NCBI GenBank assembly: GCA_958295665.1 | Contig: OY282560.1 | Coordinates: 146,312,091-146,376,090 of the forward strand | From: Tipula vernalis | Lineage: Eukaryota > Arthropoda > Insecta > Diptera > Tipulidae | DNA: 64,000 nt | Direction: 5' to 3' | In this document: one piece after another, positions 34,692-46,077 of the stretch | Layout of the letters: the number at the start of each line of letters is the position of its first letter | Numbering within the stretch: the first letter of the stretch is position 1 | Position numbers and translations under genes: made by a program | Notes under the pieces: model-generated | Database searches by the model: none | What the model was told of the DNA's origin: nothing | What the model saw: the letters and a program-made list of their open reading frames with translations, nothing else

Positions 34692-35499
34692 TAGTCGTGT
34701 TTTCCATGAGAACTGCACTAGAACTCGATAAATTTTAAATTTCTTTTATTCTAATGCTAATGTGTAGTGCATTGAACATAAATCCATATTTTATGTTGTT
34801 ACAGCAATAAATAATTACAATAGCCGTGTTTTCCATGATAACTGCACTAGAACTCGATAAACTATAATTTAATTTTATTTTATGTAAGCCGAAAAAAATT
34901 AAATTCATAAAGCGGGAGTATGTAGTGTATTTGACATAAATAACCATTTTAAGTTTAAAAACTTCCCCCTTCAGTTGTTTCATCAAAATTTTCTTTTTTT
35001 TTACTGACGTCATTACACGCAACTAAACTCGATAAATTCATTGATGTATCAAGTGTAACTAAAAAATAAGCTATAATTGTAATTATTTGTTACTGTAACA
35101 ACTTAAAATCTGTATTTATGTTAAATATACATTGGCACTTTAAGATTTTTTTTTTCTGTTTACATAGAATATGGTATAAGGAATTTAAAATTTAACAAGT
35201 TCTAGTGCAGTTCTCATGGAAAACACGACTAATTATGGCTTATAGCTTATTTTTTAGTTACACTTGATAAACCCATGAATTTATCGAGTATAGTTGCGTG
35301 ATGACGTCAGCAAGAAATAAGAAAATATTGATGAAACAACTGAAGGGAGACATTTTTAAACTTAAAATGCGTATTTATGCCAAATACACTACATATTCGC
35401 GCTTTATGATTTTTTTTTTTTTTTCGGTTTACATAGAATAAAAGTAATTTAAAGTTTATCGAGTTCTAGTGCAGTTCTCATAGAAAACACGGCTAATAC
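34692..35499. mobile_element. Nested palindromic MITE / foldback element (~0.8 kb)
   Basis: The motif GTGTTTTCCATGAGAACTGC with its continuation to ACTCGATAAA occurs at ~34694 and ~34822 in one orientation, and at ~35190 and ~35460 inverted. The pair starting at 34822 and ending at ~35499 forms long arms of about 270 bp. Inside them the left arm reads CAGTTGTTTCATCAAAATTT and the right arm is its mirror. No coding capacity. Two overlapping copies of one MITE family, one inserted in the other, would explain the four ends. Confidence 0.75.
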
Positions 35500-35618
35500 A
35501 GAACATTGTGATTTTTTATTGTAATTAAGCCAAATTTTTAACAACAAATTGGAAGCAGAACGTATAGTTAGTGGTAATATTAATACATAAACCGTTGGAT
35601 TTATATAATAAAATCGAA

Positions 35619-35900
35619 ATGCTCAGCAGCACGAATTTTGCACGAATATGGAGTATTAGAATGGAAGCATTTTTGGATGCTAAATTACTTTTTGAAGAAA
35701 CGATATTAAATGATGAACCAAAAACCGTAGAAAATAATCCGGCCAGCAAAGAAATTTACAACAATTGGAACAAAAAGAATAAAGAAGCATAAAGCTTAAT
35801 TATTTTAAGTTTAGCACCAGACCAGGCATTAGTATTCAAGGGAATCAAAAATCCTAGAACAATTTGGGAATCGATAAAAGACCATTTTCAAGGTGCTGTA
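35619..35900 (+). pseudogene. gag: Ty1/copia-type gag N-terminal fragment
   Basis: The frame from ATG 35619 gives L-S-S-T-N-F-A-R-I-W followed by M-E-A-F-L-D-A-K. After an in-frame TAA at 35790 it continues S-L-I-I-L-S-L-A-P-D-Q and T-I-W-E-S-I-K-D-H-F. This is the layout of the copia-type Gag N-terminal domain (a W-x-x-x-M-E block, a helical linker, then an I-x-x-S-L block and W-x-x-L/I-K). It breaks down after 35900. Protease and polymerase domains are absent. A stop codon and truncation make it non-functional. Confidence 0.65.
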
Positions 35901-36262
35901 GAAGACTGGGCATATGTCTTCACCGTGCAGACCAAAAATTGCGGAAATTAAAACGTACCAATAACTTGACATTTTTTTTTTGTATCAAGTCGCACCTGAA
36001 GGGTTATCGATGCTCATTTTATGTTGTTACAGAATTAAATGTAATATTCCAAGCTATTTGTACATAAACAAATTTTGTGTTCATTATACATATTGAAACG
36101 AGCCAAATAAAATTGGTATTTCTCCTCATTCAATATATAAACATATGCATCTCGTGCGAAATTATGTTTGTATGTGAGTCATGTATTACAAGATTGTTTG
36201 ATTTCTTTACTGTGTTTTCCATCTGGAATGTTCCTTTTGTTTATGCATTGACTTGGTTGGCG

Positions 36263-36755
36263 CGTATTTGTGATCAGTGCTATCGCTCTGAAAACTTTAA
36301 ACGGAGTACGTTTCACATTTTCAGGGGGAGTATTTCAAATCAGAATGGACTACATACAGTACATACGAAATACAATAGTTAGACCTAAGACATAAATAAT
36401 TGTTGGTGTTTAAGGAAAATCACGAGCCAGCAAAGTACACTAAAATTGTTTTTAGTTTTTGAGCCAAATTTGAATACTAAAAGAAAAGTGATTTATTTAT
36501 TGGTTTATAACTATTTATCTATTTTACTATTAAAGCATCCAGCCCTGTATGCTGCTCAAGCTAAATAGTTTTAAACGCGGCCACAACACTCAGATTATAG
36601 TTTTGAGATTTTTAAGTTTTTGTAGTAGGGAAGAGTATCGGTCAGCGAAACCGTAAGTGGTTAATGGAAAATTTATTTTAAAGCAACTTTAACTTCGAAC
36701 CCTTTTCATTTTCAAAAGCGTAATGTTGGCAGATGTATACCAATACGGACATGTC
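36263..36755 (+). repeat. Direct repeat copy 1 (~0.5 kb), possible copia-type LTR region
   Basis: Matches 37990-38450 with scattered differences; shared blocks include GAGCCAAATTTGAATA and TTCGAACCCTTTTCATTTTC. A purine run CAGGGGGAG at 36325 is followed by TATTTC, reminiscent of a polypurine tract next to an LTR start in copia-type elements. A copia-type gag lies just upstream. LTR identity is inference. Confidence 0.6.
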
Positions 36756-37989
36756 AAATAAGCGAACATGTTAATCATGCTCACAAAGCTAATTTTTGGG
36801 AATTGGAAGAAATGTTGGTGCAATTTAAAGAAATGTAGTTGCCAGACGATACCACAGTAGGTACCTAGACTGGAAACCTGGACGAAATCTAAAAAAATCG
36901 CCTTAAAAAACAGAACAATTGTTCGAAGTCTCATGTTTTTAATCAAAATAAAGTTTTTGTTTTATCTCAACGTTTCCACTTTACTTGGTACTTTCGTTTT
37001 ATTTTCAAAGAAACGTGCTTATGCTTTATACTTAATTTTAACGCAGCTCTGTGCGATTAGGATGGAACTTGAATATTCTTAAACGGTTATGAAGAAATTC
37101 GACAAATGCAATGGAAATGGGGCTTTAATATGATGTTTCTACTTCCGGGAGCCAGTACTACTGTTAGAAGCTTCGCTTCAGCTTTACACACTTTGTTTTA
37201 GTGTGAGGAGACGAGACTGTCAATTATTTTCATCCTAAAAACCGTAAATTCAATCGCCATATTTAATTGACTAACTTTAATTAACTATCGCTATATATTT
37301 TATAACGGTTAACATGAGCTCTAGAAAAAAGCACAAAAATAAAACACAACTATTTAAACCTTAGGCAGCCTCGGTATAATCGAACGAAGAAGGTTTAGGA
37401 TTTTTAGAAGAATTTATGAAGTTTGAAGTCAAACCTTAAACAAAAAAATAAAGAGCTTTTATTAAAGATGCCGACAATTTTAAGCTTGAAAGTGAAATAC
37501 GCAAAGAATGTCGTATTAGTGGTAAATTAGGATATGTTAATTTGCTTATTTATTCACAGAAATCCGTATTTTGAGGAAAACATTTTTTTATAAAAATATT
37601 TAAATATTTATTCTATCACATTCACAAGTGGATAAAGTCTCAGCCTGCTTATGTTGTCAATTTGCCGTCTTATTTTAAAATAAGAAATCGACACGGCCAA
37701 AATTTTAAGAAAATAGTTTATAATTCACTAAATCAGTGTGTCCGTATGATAGTTTTGTGTGAACTAAAACGTTGTCCAAGTAATCGGATAAACATAGACA
37801 TTATGTTGTGGTTTGTGGAATTGGAGAATTAGAGTTTTAGTGTTCGATTGAGGTTAGGGGCTTGCTTTAATTCGTTCGAGGGTTAATCTGGGTTTTAACA
37901 GAGTGAGCCTAATAAAAAATGACAACAGGCTGTTTCTCTCCAGTCAATTGATGTCAGTGTCAGTATCTCGGTCCCAGGGTCGGTGTCGG
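36756..37989. other. Non-coding sequence between the two direct repeats
   Basis: No protein family recognised. If the repeats are LTRs, this 1.2-kb piece is where internal coding sequence would be, but none survives. Confidence 0.45.
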
Positions 37990-38450
37990 TCAGTGCTGTC
38001 GCTCTGAATACTTTAAACAGAGTACGTTTTCAGGGCAGTGTTTCTATTCAGAAGAGAGTACATTCGAAATATAATAGTTAGGCCTTAGACATAAAAAATT
38101 GTTGGTATTTTCTGATTAAAAAATCACGATCCAGCCAATTACTTTAAAATTGTTTTTAGTTTTTGAGCCAAATTTGAATATTAAAAGAAAACTATTTTAT
38201 TTATTGGTTTAGAGCTCTTTATTTATTTTACTATTAAAGCAAGCTTCTGTATGCTGCTCGAGCTAAATAGTTTTTTTTAACATGGCCACAACTCGCCAGT
38301 ACCGATCAGCGAAATTTTTAATTTTTAGCTATTTTTATCTAAATTTTACGGGGGAAATGGAAATTTATCTTAAAGAAACTTTAGCTTCGAACCCTTTTCA
38401 TTTTCAAAATCGTAATTTTGGTAGATATGCGAATTCAGAAATGTCAGAAA
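37990..38450 (+). repeat. Direct repeat copy 2
   Basis: Second copy of the 36263-36755 sequence, starting GGTCAGTGCTGTCGCTCTGA and ending near AATTCAGAAATGTCA. It is about 10-15% different by eye, with small indels, so the duplication is old. Confidence 0.7.
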
Positions 38451-38719
38451 TGTCATTGTGAGATATCTTAGTAGATACCTAAGGGATGACCAGGTCAAAT
38501 ATGACTAATCCTGGACGAAGACTTAAAACTAGGACAGCTATTAAATTTTGAAATATGTTGTGTATTTGACAAAAAATTGCTAATAATATTGGTTTGGTGG
38601 CGACGATTGGTCACAAAACATGCACTTCGTGAAATCTCTTCTAAAAAAGTTTTAAACTTGCTAACTTGATTCTTAATTTGGTGGTGTGCTATAACTAATT
38701 CATTGATCATCAAATGCTT

Positions 38720-39150
38720 TGGCTAAGTCAGATAATAAATTTCAATGGAGTTTCATAAATAAAACAAGGCCAGAAATCAACAAATATTGGAAGCCACTAT
38801 AATGCCACATTGGTTATTACAAAAAATTAAGGAAATTAGATTTACCAAAGAAAAATTTGTTTTTTACTTTTATAACCCCGCCAGGCCTTTACAAAATTTC
38901 CAGGTTCCAGCACCAAATGGAGCACGTTTGCCAATGGATTTTAGAGTAGTTTTATACCTTAGTTATAAAGCCGATTCTATCTGCAGTTCCTAATATAAAA
39001 CAGAATTATTCACAAACTGAAAATTCCTTGAGTCACTTCATTTGAGGTCGGTTTTGATAAATAAAATAAGAGCCAAATTCAAGAAATATTGCGGAACACC
39101 ACTAATGATATTTTGGATGATGGCATTTATTAGAAAGATTGTTTTACCAA
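38720..39150 (+). repeat. Diverged ~100-bp direct repeats
   Basis: The segment around 38755-38850 (CATAAATAAAACAAGGCCAG ... ATTTACCAA) recurs in diverged form at 39057-39153 (GATAAATAAAATAAGAGCCA ... TTTTACCAA). No coding sequence recognised. Confidence 0.5.
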
Positions 39151-39157
39151 TTTTCCT

Positions 39158-39556
39158 TTGTTTTTACATAGATATAGTCAACAATTGATCCGATTGAAGC
39201 AGAAAATCCAGGCAGAGCGGCCAACGTATGCGACCAGGCACGAGTCAATCATTTTCCACCACGATAACGGTCGGCCACATATTGCGGCGCCGGTCAAAAA
39301 TTACCTGGAGAATAACGGATGGGAAATTCTGCCCCACCCGCCATATAGCCCAGACCTTGCTCCTTCCGACTACCACCTATTTCGATCCATGCAGAATACC
39401 CTATCAGGAATACGCTTCACTTCAGTTCAAGGTATCGAAAATTGGCTCGATTCGTTTTTGGCCGCCAAGCCGGCGCAGTTTTTCTGCGATGGAATCCATA
39501 AATGGCTAGAAAGATGGAAAAAAGTAGTGGGTAGCGATGGGCAATACTTTGAATAA
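39158..39556 (+). pseudogene. 5'-truncated mariner transposase
   Basis: The last ~125 residues of a mariner transposase, the cut-and-paste enzyme. H-H-D-N-G-R-P-H near 39265 holds the second catalytic Asp. P-H-P-P-Y-S-P-D-L-A-P-S-D-Y-H-L-F near 39335-39385 holds the third, with the DD34D spacing of true mariners. The C-terminal W-L-E-R-W-K-K-x-V-x-S-D-G-x-Y-F-E is complete, with stop at 39554. The first catalytic Asp and the DNA-binding domain are missing. It is uninterrupted over the part present, so fairly young. A likely 3' end lies near 39600-39630. Confidence 0.85.
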
Positions 39557-40665
39557 AAAATCTTGTAACATTTTCCATAATAAAGGCTCAAATTTCATAA
39601 AAAAATTCCGGGTTTTAATGCAAGCACCCATTAACAACAAAAGTGTTCTATGACCAGGAATTTTTCCGATACATTTGCGGCTTGGTGATTCTTTCTAATT
39701 ATCGACTGATTCAGAATTTGTTCAGTGCGTAAATGTTAAATCCGCTTCAAACCAATTTTAACTCGTCGGGAATTATTTGCAACGTTACTTAACGCTGGAC
39801 TCATCTGGTGAATTAATTACGCTCCATATTTATTTAAATCGTTCAACTAGAAAGAAAAATTGTGTCATCGCCTCACAAGAATTGTTCATTCAACTTGTTC
39901 AAGACCAAGCATTTAAAAAATAAAGTTTTCATTTTGTAATACTCTCAGTGAAAAGCTTCAATCTCCATATTTTATTGTTCAAATTTAGCAGAACGTCATA
40001 ACTGGAAGAATTGGTGTTCACTCGTGCAGAGGTCATGTTTTCCGCTGGTGTATGCGGGCTTGAGGAAGTTATATTTCGTCTTGCCTGTTGCCTAAATTTT
40101 TTTTAAGAATGAAACTTGCAATTTTATTATAAATATGAATTCATGACTATATATATATAATTCATTTTTGTAGTATAATTCAGTTTAAAATTAATTTAAT
40201 AGTGAATATATTAAAATATATTCAATACACTTCAGCATTTAAATTAAAATTAAACAAAAATAAAAATTTGTACCGTACATGCAGCATTCATCAGGTACCG
40301 GAGTATGAAATGTATGCCGTTTGGCAAATATCCTATCATGTAGATCTGATAGTTTAGACAAGTGGTTGCTTTTCGTTAAACTCCAGCTTTTTCACATCAA
40401 CTGTTGGTGGCACACATTAAAGCAAAGAATATTTGGTAAACAGCAAATATTTTGTTCCCATCCACATAATGGTGTTATTGATAGGAATGCTTTTATCCGA
40501 CATATAGATTTAGTAAGCATGCATCATACATAACAACAAATGCAAGGCAGGAACCCCGTTCCACATTGCAACCTCTATCTTTGAAGTATAATATTTTTTG
40601 ACACATATGCATAAGAACATTCACATTTATTTATTCGCTGCATTTTCGACTATATGGAGTTATAT
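39557..40665. other. Non-coding DNA
   Basis: A 70-residue frame (40321-40533) has varied composition with C, W and H residues but no family I recognise. No other feature is supported. Confidence 0.45.
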
Positions 40666-41052
40666 GAGGCCGTGTTTTGCAAAACTTGTTATATCCAAGA
40701 CAACTGAAATTTCAGAAAATGCAAAACACTTATAAATCTTTATATTTGGCTTACTTTTGAAGAAACGGAATATTATTATTATTATTATTATTACTATCTT
40801 TATTTCAATAAAATAAATACAAAATTAAAATCTAATTGAAACAACATTATAAAATATGAAATAAAGTACAGCTCCTATAGACATTATGTCTGTAGTGGAG
40901 CAATTTAAAACAAATTTTAATTAAAATTTATATAATATTCTTTGTTTACATAATTAACAATAATCTTCAACAAAATACAAGCTCAGTTATTAAAATAGAT
41001 ATATTTAACTACACGACGGCACATTAGAACATAATGTAATTTAACATTTATA

Positions 41053-42937
41053 CTAAAAATATTGCTCGATATCATCGATGTCAAGTAACCAAGTCCGAAT
41101 TTCCCTGTTAAATTTATGCTTCTGCGCAGATGGAAGCATTTTCACATTTTTAGGTAAAAGATGGAACCAAAAAGGTGCCATATATAAATAAAATCTTCTA
41201 AACCTTTCACTATTACAACGAAGACCGACAAAATTGTTTGGATTTCTCATATTATACACGTGGTATATTCGACTATGATAACTATTGCTACGAACAAAAA
41301 AACATTTTCAATACTTTAAAAACATACAAATACCTTAGAGGCAACAAGTTTAACTCGCGAAAAAGCGGAATAGTGGGTGTATTCCTTGGACAAGCATAAA
41401 TTAATTTGATAATTCTTTTTTGCGCTACAAAAAGATCTGCAATATTAGCAAAGTAAATTCCACCCCAACTAGTTATACCATACATTAAGATAGATTCAAC
41501 AAGAGCATGATATAACCTTCTTAAAATAAAAGAAGGGCACAAAGGTCGAAGATTATAAAATTTATGCACTGCAGTAATAACAATTTTCCTGATATTAGTT
41601 AGGTGGGAGGTCCAATTTAGCTGCGAGTCAATTGTTACACCTAAGTATTTAAACTCATTTATGCAGGGCAAATCAAAACATTGCCCAAAACATGGATTCT
41701 TATCACACGGGTATACGTGATACTTGAAAAAGTTTTGATCAACTGTTATGTCGGGCCGTCTAAAATGCATAATTCTAGATTTTTCACTAGCAACAAGTCG
41801 GTGATAAAAAAACCATTTACTTAGAGTGCATAAATCAAAATTGATAAACCGTTGAATATCAACGTAATCATTAGACGCATATGTCAAAGCCAAATCATCT
41901 GCAAACGCTGTAGCACACCCTCTAAGATTAATTTCAAAGATAGAATTGAAATAAATTAAAAACAATAAGGGTCCCAAAACTGAGCCCTGAGGAACACCAC
42001 ATTTTAGAAGACCTGGAGGACTATTCACGTTATTAATTTTTACAATTTGACTACGCTTACGAAGGTAACTTATAAACCAATCTAATAATTTGCCTCTAAC
42101 ACCAATACTTGACAATTTCATTATGAGTATGTCATGGTTAACAGTATCAAATGCTTTAGAAATGTCCAAAAATACTGCTGAGCATTTCTGAGAGTTGTTG
42201 ATTGCTAAATAAATATTGCTCAGAAAATTTAAACGAGCTTCTTCCGTAGATTTTCCTTCTATGAATCCAAATTGGTGATCACTAAAAAATTTTATTTTAC
42301 CAAGGTAAGAGACTAATCGTCGTTTAATTAATTTCTCAAATAATTTTGAAAAAGTACTCAATAGTGAGATCGGTCGGTAATTGTTTAATTGCAGAGCATC
42401 ACCCTTTTTAAAAACTGGAATAACAACAGCTATTTTTAAGGCGTCTGGAAAAATTCCGCTCTTTAGACTTAAATTAAATAAAAATTTTAATACATCAACC
42501 AAATACCAGGCACAATTTTTAACAATGATATTATCTACTCCATCAAATCCTTTAGAATGTTTGTTTTTTAACTTCTGAATTTCAGAAATAATCTCCAAAG
42601 AATTAATTTCATCGAAATAACAAGAAGTACAGTAACTATCACGGTTTCCAAAAATAAATTGTTTTTGCTCTCCACTGTTAGTACTATTAGGAAAAATATT
42701 GGAAGTCATGTCGGATGAAACAGTTATAAAAAATTTATTAAATTCATTACATATATTCTGATCATCAGTAAGAAGAACGTTTGATTGATATTCATAAATT
42801 TGTGTTATTTGGTTTTTGTTTTGGGACGTATTTCTACCCAAAATATCATCAATTTCCTTCCACATAAGCTTAGGATTATTCCCTATTAAACCAAATTTAT
42901 CTTTGTAATATACTCTTTTGACCCGTTTAACAGTCAT
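41053..42937 (-). pseudogene. LINE ORF2 reverse transcriptase, one frameshift from intact
   Basis: The polymerase that copies LINE RNA into a nicked target. The first frame (42937-41288) reads S-K-G-F-D-G-V-D (RT-2), N-Y-R-P-I-S-L-L, D-I-S-K-A-F-D-T-V (catalytic Asp), G-V-P-Q-G-S-V-L-G-P-L, and A-F-A-D-D-L-A-L (catalytic Asp pair), then the thumb with Y-L-G-V-T-I-D. It stops at 41288 just after a run of seven T on the minus strand. Reading continues in the next frame to 41053 with the usual C-terminal W-x-x-L-P block. One extra T therefore explains the break. The endonuclease part is missing because the copy is 5'-truncated. High integrity suggests youth. Confidence 0.9.
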
Positions 42938-43023
42938 ATTTACATGCTTAGAGAGTAAATATGACTGTTAAACGGGTCAAAAGAGTATATTACAAAGATA
43001 AATTTGGTTTAATAGGGAATAAT
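42875..43023. repeat. Perfect 68-bp palindrome with 13-bp spacer at the LINE 5' end
   Basis: 42875-42942 and 42956-43023 are exact reverse complements, separated by CATGCTTAGAGAG. The right arm repeats the first 68 bp of the LINE reverse transcriptase start, so the same peptide start can be read on both strands. Confidence 0.97.
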
Positions 43024-43302
43024 ATCGCTGAATATTATTTATTATCTGAAAATAGTAATTTAATTTGGATAAAACGAGTTTTGCAGAATAACTTTGGATA
43101 TACAAAGTTTTGCAAGTTACCCCTTTGGTTATGGAGAGTTTTGCAGAATGAAAAATAAAAGAAATATTGTATTTCATACGATATTTAACTATTTCAACAT
43201 CATTATGGTCCAGCGTCGTTTAATAGAACTTCAAGTCATCACGATCTCGCCAATTCTCTCCAAAATGCTTTGTGAGCAGGGAATCAACGTCACATAGTTT
43301 TC

Positions 43303-44300
43303 TCATTTTACCGGAACACCAATCGAAAGGAGCTCTAAATTAATGTTAGAAAACTGTTTTTCTTTTTTCATTATAGATTTATAAGCCCCAACATCAGATC
43401 TGTAATGAACCTCCCCTTTCAAGCCTACGGGTTTTGTTCCAGATTTCCTCAATATCAATCTTTTAACTGGATTAAACTTAAACTGTAGACTACCAGGGTG
43501 CTTTATAATTGGAATTAAGGCATTTTCCCAATCGAAAATCTGCACACCTGGCAGCTTCTTCACTGTTCCGTATTTTGAGAAAATTTCTTCATATTCCTCT
43601 GGCTGGATTTTGCAGTCGGTTTTTCCGGACAACCATCACAGAACAGTTTAATTTCCTTTATCCCAGTCAAATCAGTATTGTTAAGGTGATAATAAATGAA
43701 CGACGCTATTTCGTTGGAACCTTTACTGCTTTGGTTTTCCAGCCATGAGTAAATAAAAACAGTTTCTTCATTCTGAACCTCTGTGGAATTTTCATGACAA
43801 ATTGTAAAATTATAATTGTAGAGCTGTCGACTGCAATAAGCTACTTGATCTGCAACTTTGGGCAATACCAGATTTTTTGGCAGTCGTAGGAGAGCTTCAT
43901 TACTGTGGATGCCTCTTCAACTTTTAGAAGAATAATAAGCTTTATCTTTGGCTTTGCGAACGGATAACTTTGCCATGAACTGCACCTTTTTTGCTCCTAC
44001 TTTTCCTTGAATTTCATGGCTTAGTCTGATGCATTCTGAACATGCTACAGTGGCAGGGCTTTTAAAACTTATATTAAAATTATAATTGAAAATGTTCCGG
44101 AAGTAGTTATACCGAACTTTTAAATTTTCATATACTGTAGCATTATAAGAAGTCCATAATTTTTTTAGAGAACTTCCACATTCTATAGTACCTTTGGCTA
44201 GAATTTCGAGTGTAATGCGACTCTGCGAAGTGTAAGCATTTTATGAAATCCTGTACGGCTTGTAGCATATTACTATATTTTTCTAATCTCATGTCCTCCT
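43303..44300 (-). pseudogene. Broken GQNKN-type transposase
   Basis: Minus-strand pieces in family order. C-S-E-C-I-R-L-S-H-E-I near 44045 is a CxxC finger after an N-I-S-F-K-S-P block. Next is Q-L-Y-N-Y-N-F-T-I-C near 43830. Then G-S-N-E-I-A-S-F-I-Y-Y-H-L near 43710, I-K-L-F-C-D-G-C-P near 43640 with the first acidic residue, and after a deletion P-E-E-Y-E-E-I-F-S-K-Y-G-T-V-K-K-L near 43600-43550 with a C-terminal tail ending near 43305. The G-Q-N-K-N and G-H-x-x-x-P blocks are lost in the deletion. Frameshifts occur elsewhere. Non-functional copy; activity as a DDE transposase is inferred. Confidence 0.7.
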
Positions 44301-45234
44301 TATTCTTTCACGAGCATTGCCAACTTGTTTATTAACATTTTGAACACGAAACCGAGATATGTTCAAAATTTTTAAGAATGCATTAGAGGATACTTCCTTT
44401 TTACCTTTATTGATTGTTATAAAATATTTCATGGAAATACCGCGGTTCCTATTTGAAACGCCCCTGGCTCTTTTTGGAGGTTCACTAGATATGTATCGTA
44501 AAATGAAGTTGTCTTGATTAATGATGAATAGAATGCCACGTGGAAGCGGAGTATTTCTTGCATTGAGACCCTCTGATACTGCAAAGTTTTTCCCTTAGTC
44601 TTGTGAACGCAGTCAGGTTTCTGAGGGAGTTTTTTACCGTTGTGTCTGAAAAATCAAGCCAACACATATATGAAGAAAATATTAATTAATTTGATCTTAT
44701 TGAATAATTAAAAATGAAGAAAAATTATTACTAACCATAATTAATTAATAAACCTTACCGAGCAGCTTTTTCAATTTCACGTTTCCATCCAGCTCTGTTC
44801 AGTTTCTTTTTTCTTGTTTTTCTCACTGAATGTGATTCTTCCACAATGGAATTATTCATTAAATAATTATAGGTAATTAATAAATTTGTAATAAAACTTA
44901 CTAAAATTATTGAAAACGTAATTAGGTACTATAAAATTTAAAGACACAAAAACATAAAATCTGGTACCTTTTATAACGGACGGATATGGGATATAATGAG
45001 TTTTACTATGAAATAAGAGTACTTTAGGATATAACAAGTTTTGAAAAAAAAAATATTGATGGATATACAGAGTTTTGCAAATAATGTCAGTTTTCAACCT
45101 CAATTAAACCAAGAATATAGTGAGTTTTGTCAAATTATTCCACCGGAATCTAATAGATTTATAAATTATCTTTTAGAAGTGACTGCCATCCTGCTTTTTA
45201 AATATAACAAGTTTTGCAAATCACGGCCTCATAT

Positions 45235-45845
45235 ATTCAGCAAATAACAAGTTGCTCTGCGAATAATTTGTGGAAGGGTAAATATTTGGTATTTGAAGAA
45301 CACCGCGTGTGAGGCCCCTTTCAAAGAACGATTTGATCATTTTGCCGCCATGTAGTAAAAACAACTATTTTCTTTTATTTTTATATAAAACAAGAATGTG
45401 TTATAAATTTAAGTGCTCAAATTATAAAGTAATATAAGATTTTCCCTAAGATTATTCCGTAATTCTCATTAAAGAATATTTACTAATTTAATCACATAAT
45501 TCAAAAACAGTTTTAACGAAATTTTCGTATTGGTTGTCAAGTAAAACATTTTTTTAAATCTTCCACCCTTAAAAATGCAAAAAGACAAAACAAAACCAAT
45601 AAAAATGGAAAATAGTAACATAAAAGTATATTTTTTCTTACCGACTCAATTACTAAAAGAGGCGGCAACATATGCTCAGAAATAATATCTTCGAACACAA
45701 AAAAATAAACATATCGCCTCAGTTATTATAACAAAACACACAAAAAATGTAACCAATACTTCAAATAACAATAAACAAAAACAAACAAAAAATACAAACA
45801 TTTTTCCACCAAAATTTGATCACATTAATATGCTACATACACAGG
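45235..45845. other. Non-coding DNA between two mobile elements
   Basis: AT-rich, with A runs; no gene, RNA or repeat end that I can support. Confidence 0.5.
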
Positions 45846-46026
45846 TATGAAAATTCGGCCTTTCGACCCATTCGGCCTTTCGACCTATTCGGCTTTTAGA
45901 CATTCGGCCTTTCAATACTTCCGGCCTTTCGACCCAATCGGCCTTTGACGTTCGCCCTTCCGACACGTTCGGCCCGTCGTCATTTGGCCTTTCTACATTC
46001 GGCCTTCCGCCCCATTCGGCTTTCAA
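45846..46026. repeat. Minisatellite of ~16-bp ATTCGGCCTTTCGACC
   Basis: About eleven degenerate units, GC-richer than all surrounding DNA. Variants include ATTCGGCTTTTAGAC and TTCGCCCTTCCGAC. An 82-residue minus-strand frame through it is a repeat artefact. Confidence 0.9.
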
Positions 46027-46077
46027 CATCAAATATATTTTTAGCTCGGCTTTAACGTTTAACAACACTTCGACTCT

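Larger units (their letters stand above)
40771..43023 (-). mobile_element. 5'-truncated LINE with inverted 5' end and (TAA)n tail
   Basis: Read on the minus strand, it contains reverse transcriptase, C-terminal domain, ~280 bp 3' untranslated sequence with AATAAAG, and a tail of AAT repeats at 40771-40793. The endonuclease is missing. The 5' end (high coordinates) carries a 68-bp perfect inverted duplication. It lies wholly inside the 40666-45230 transposon. A TAA-type tail is known from I-element and related clades; the clade here is not fixed. Confidence 0.85.
40666..45230 (-). mobile_element. DNA transposon with GQNKN-type transposase remains (contains a nested LINE)
   Basis: Terminal inverted repeats begin GAGGCCGTG at 40666 and end CACGGCCTC at 45230. 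About 29 of the outer bases pair, including TTTGCAAAACTTGTTATAT. ATAT flanks both ends (40662-40665 and 45231-45234), a possible 4-bp target duplication, though the motif is palindromic. Copies of the internal motif (A)ACAAGTTTTGCA or CGAGTTTTGCAGA recur near both ends (43075-43145, 44980-45220). The minus-strand transposase gene is broken. A 2.25-kb LINE sits inside at 40771-43023. Confidence 0.8.

Noticed and set aside
42961..43158. Plus-strand copy of the LINE protein start as a second gene
   Set aside because: It is only the right arm of the perfect palindrome and loses similarity at 43023.
45820..46068. 82-residue minus-strand frame
   Set aside because: Translation of the CGGCC minisatellite.
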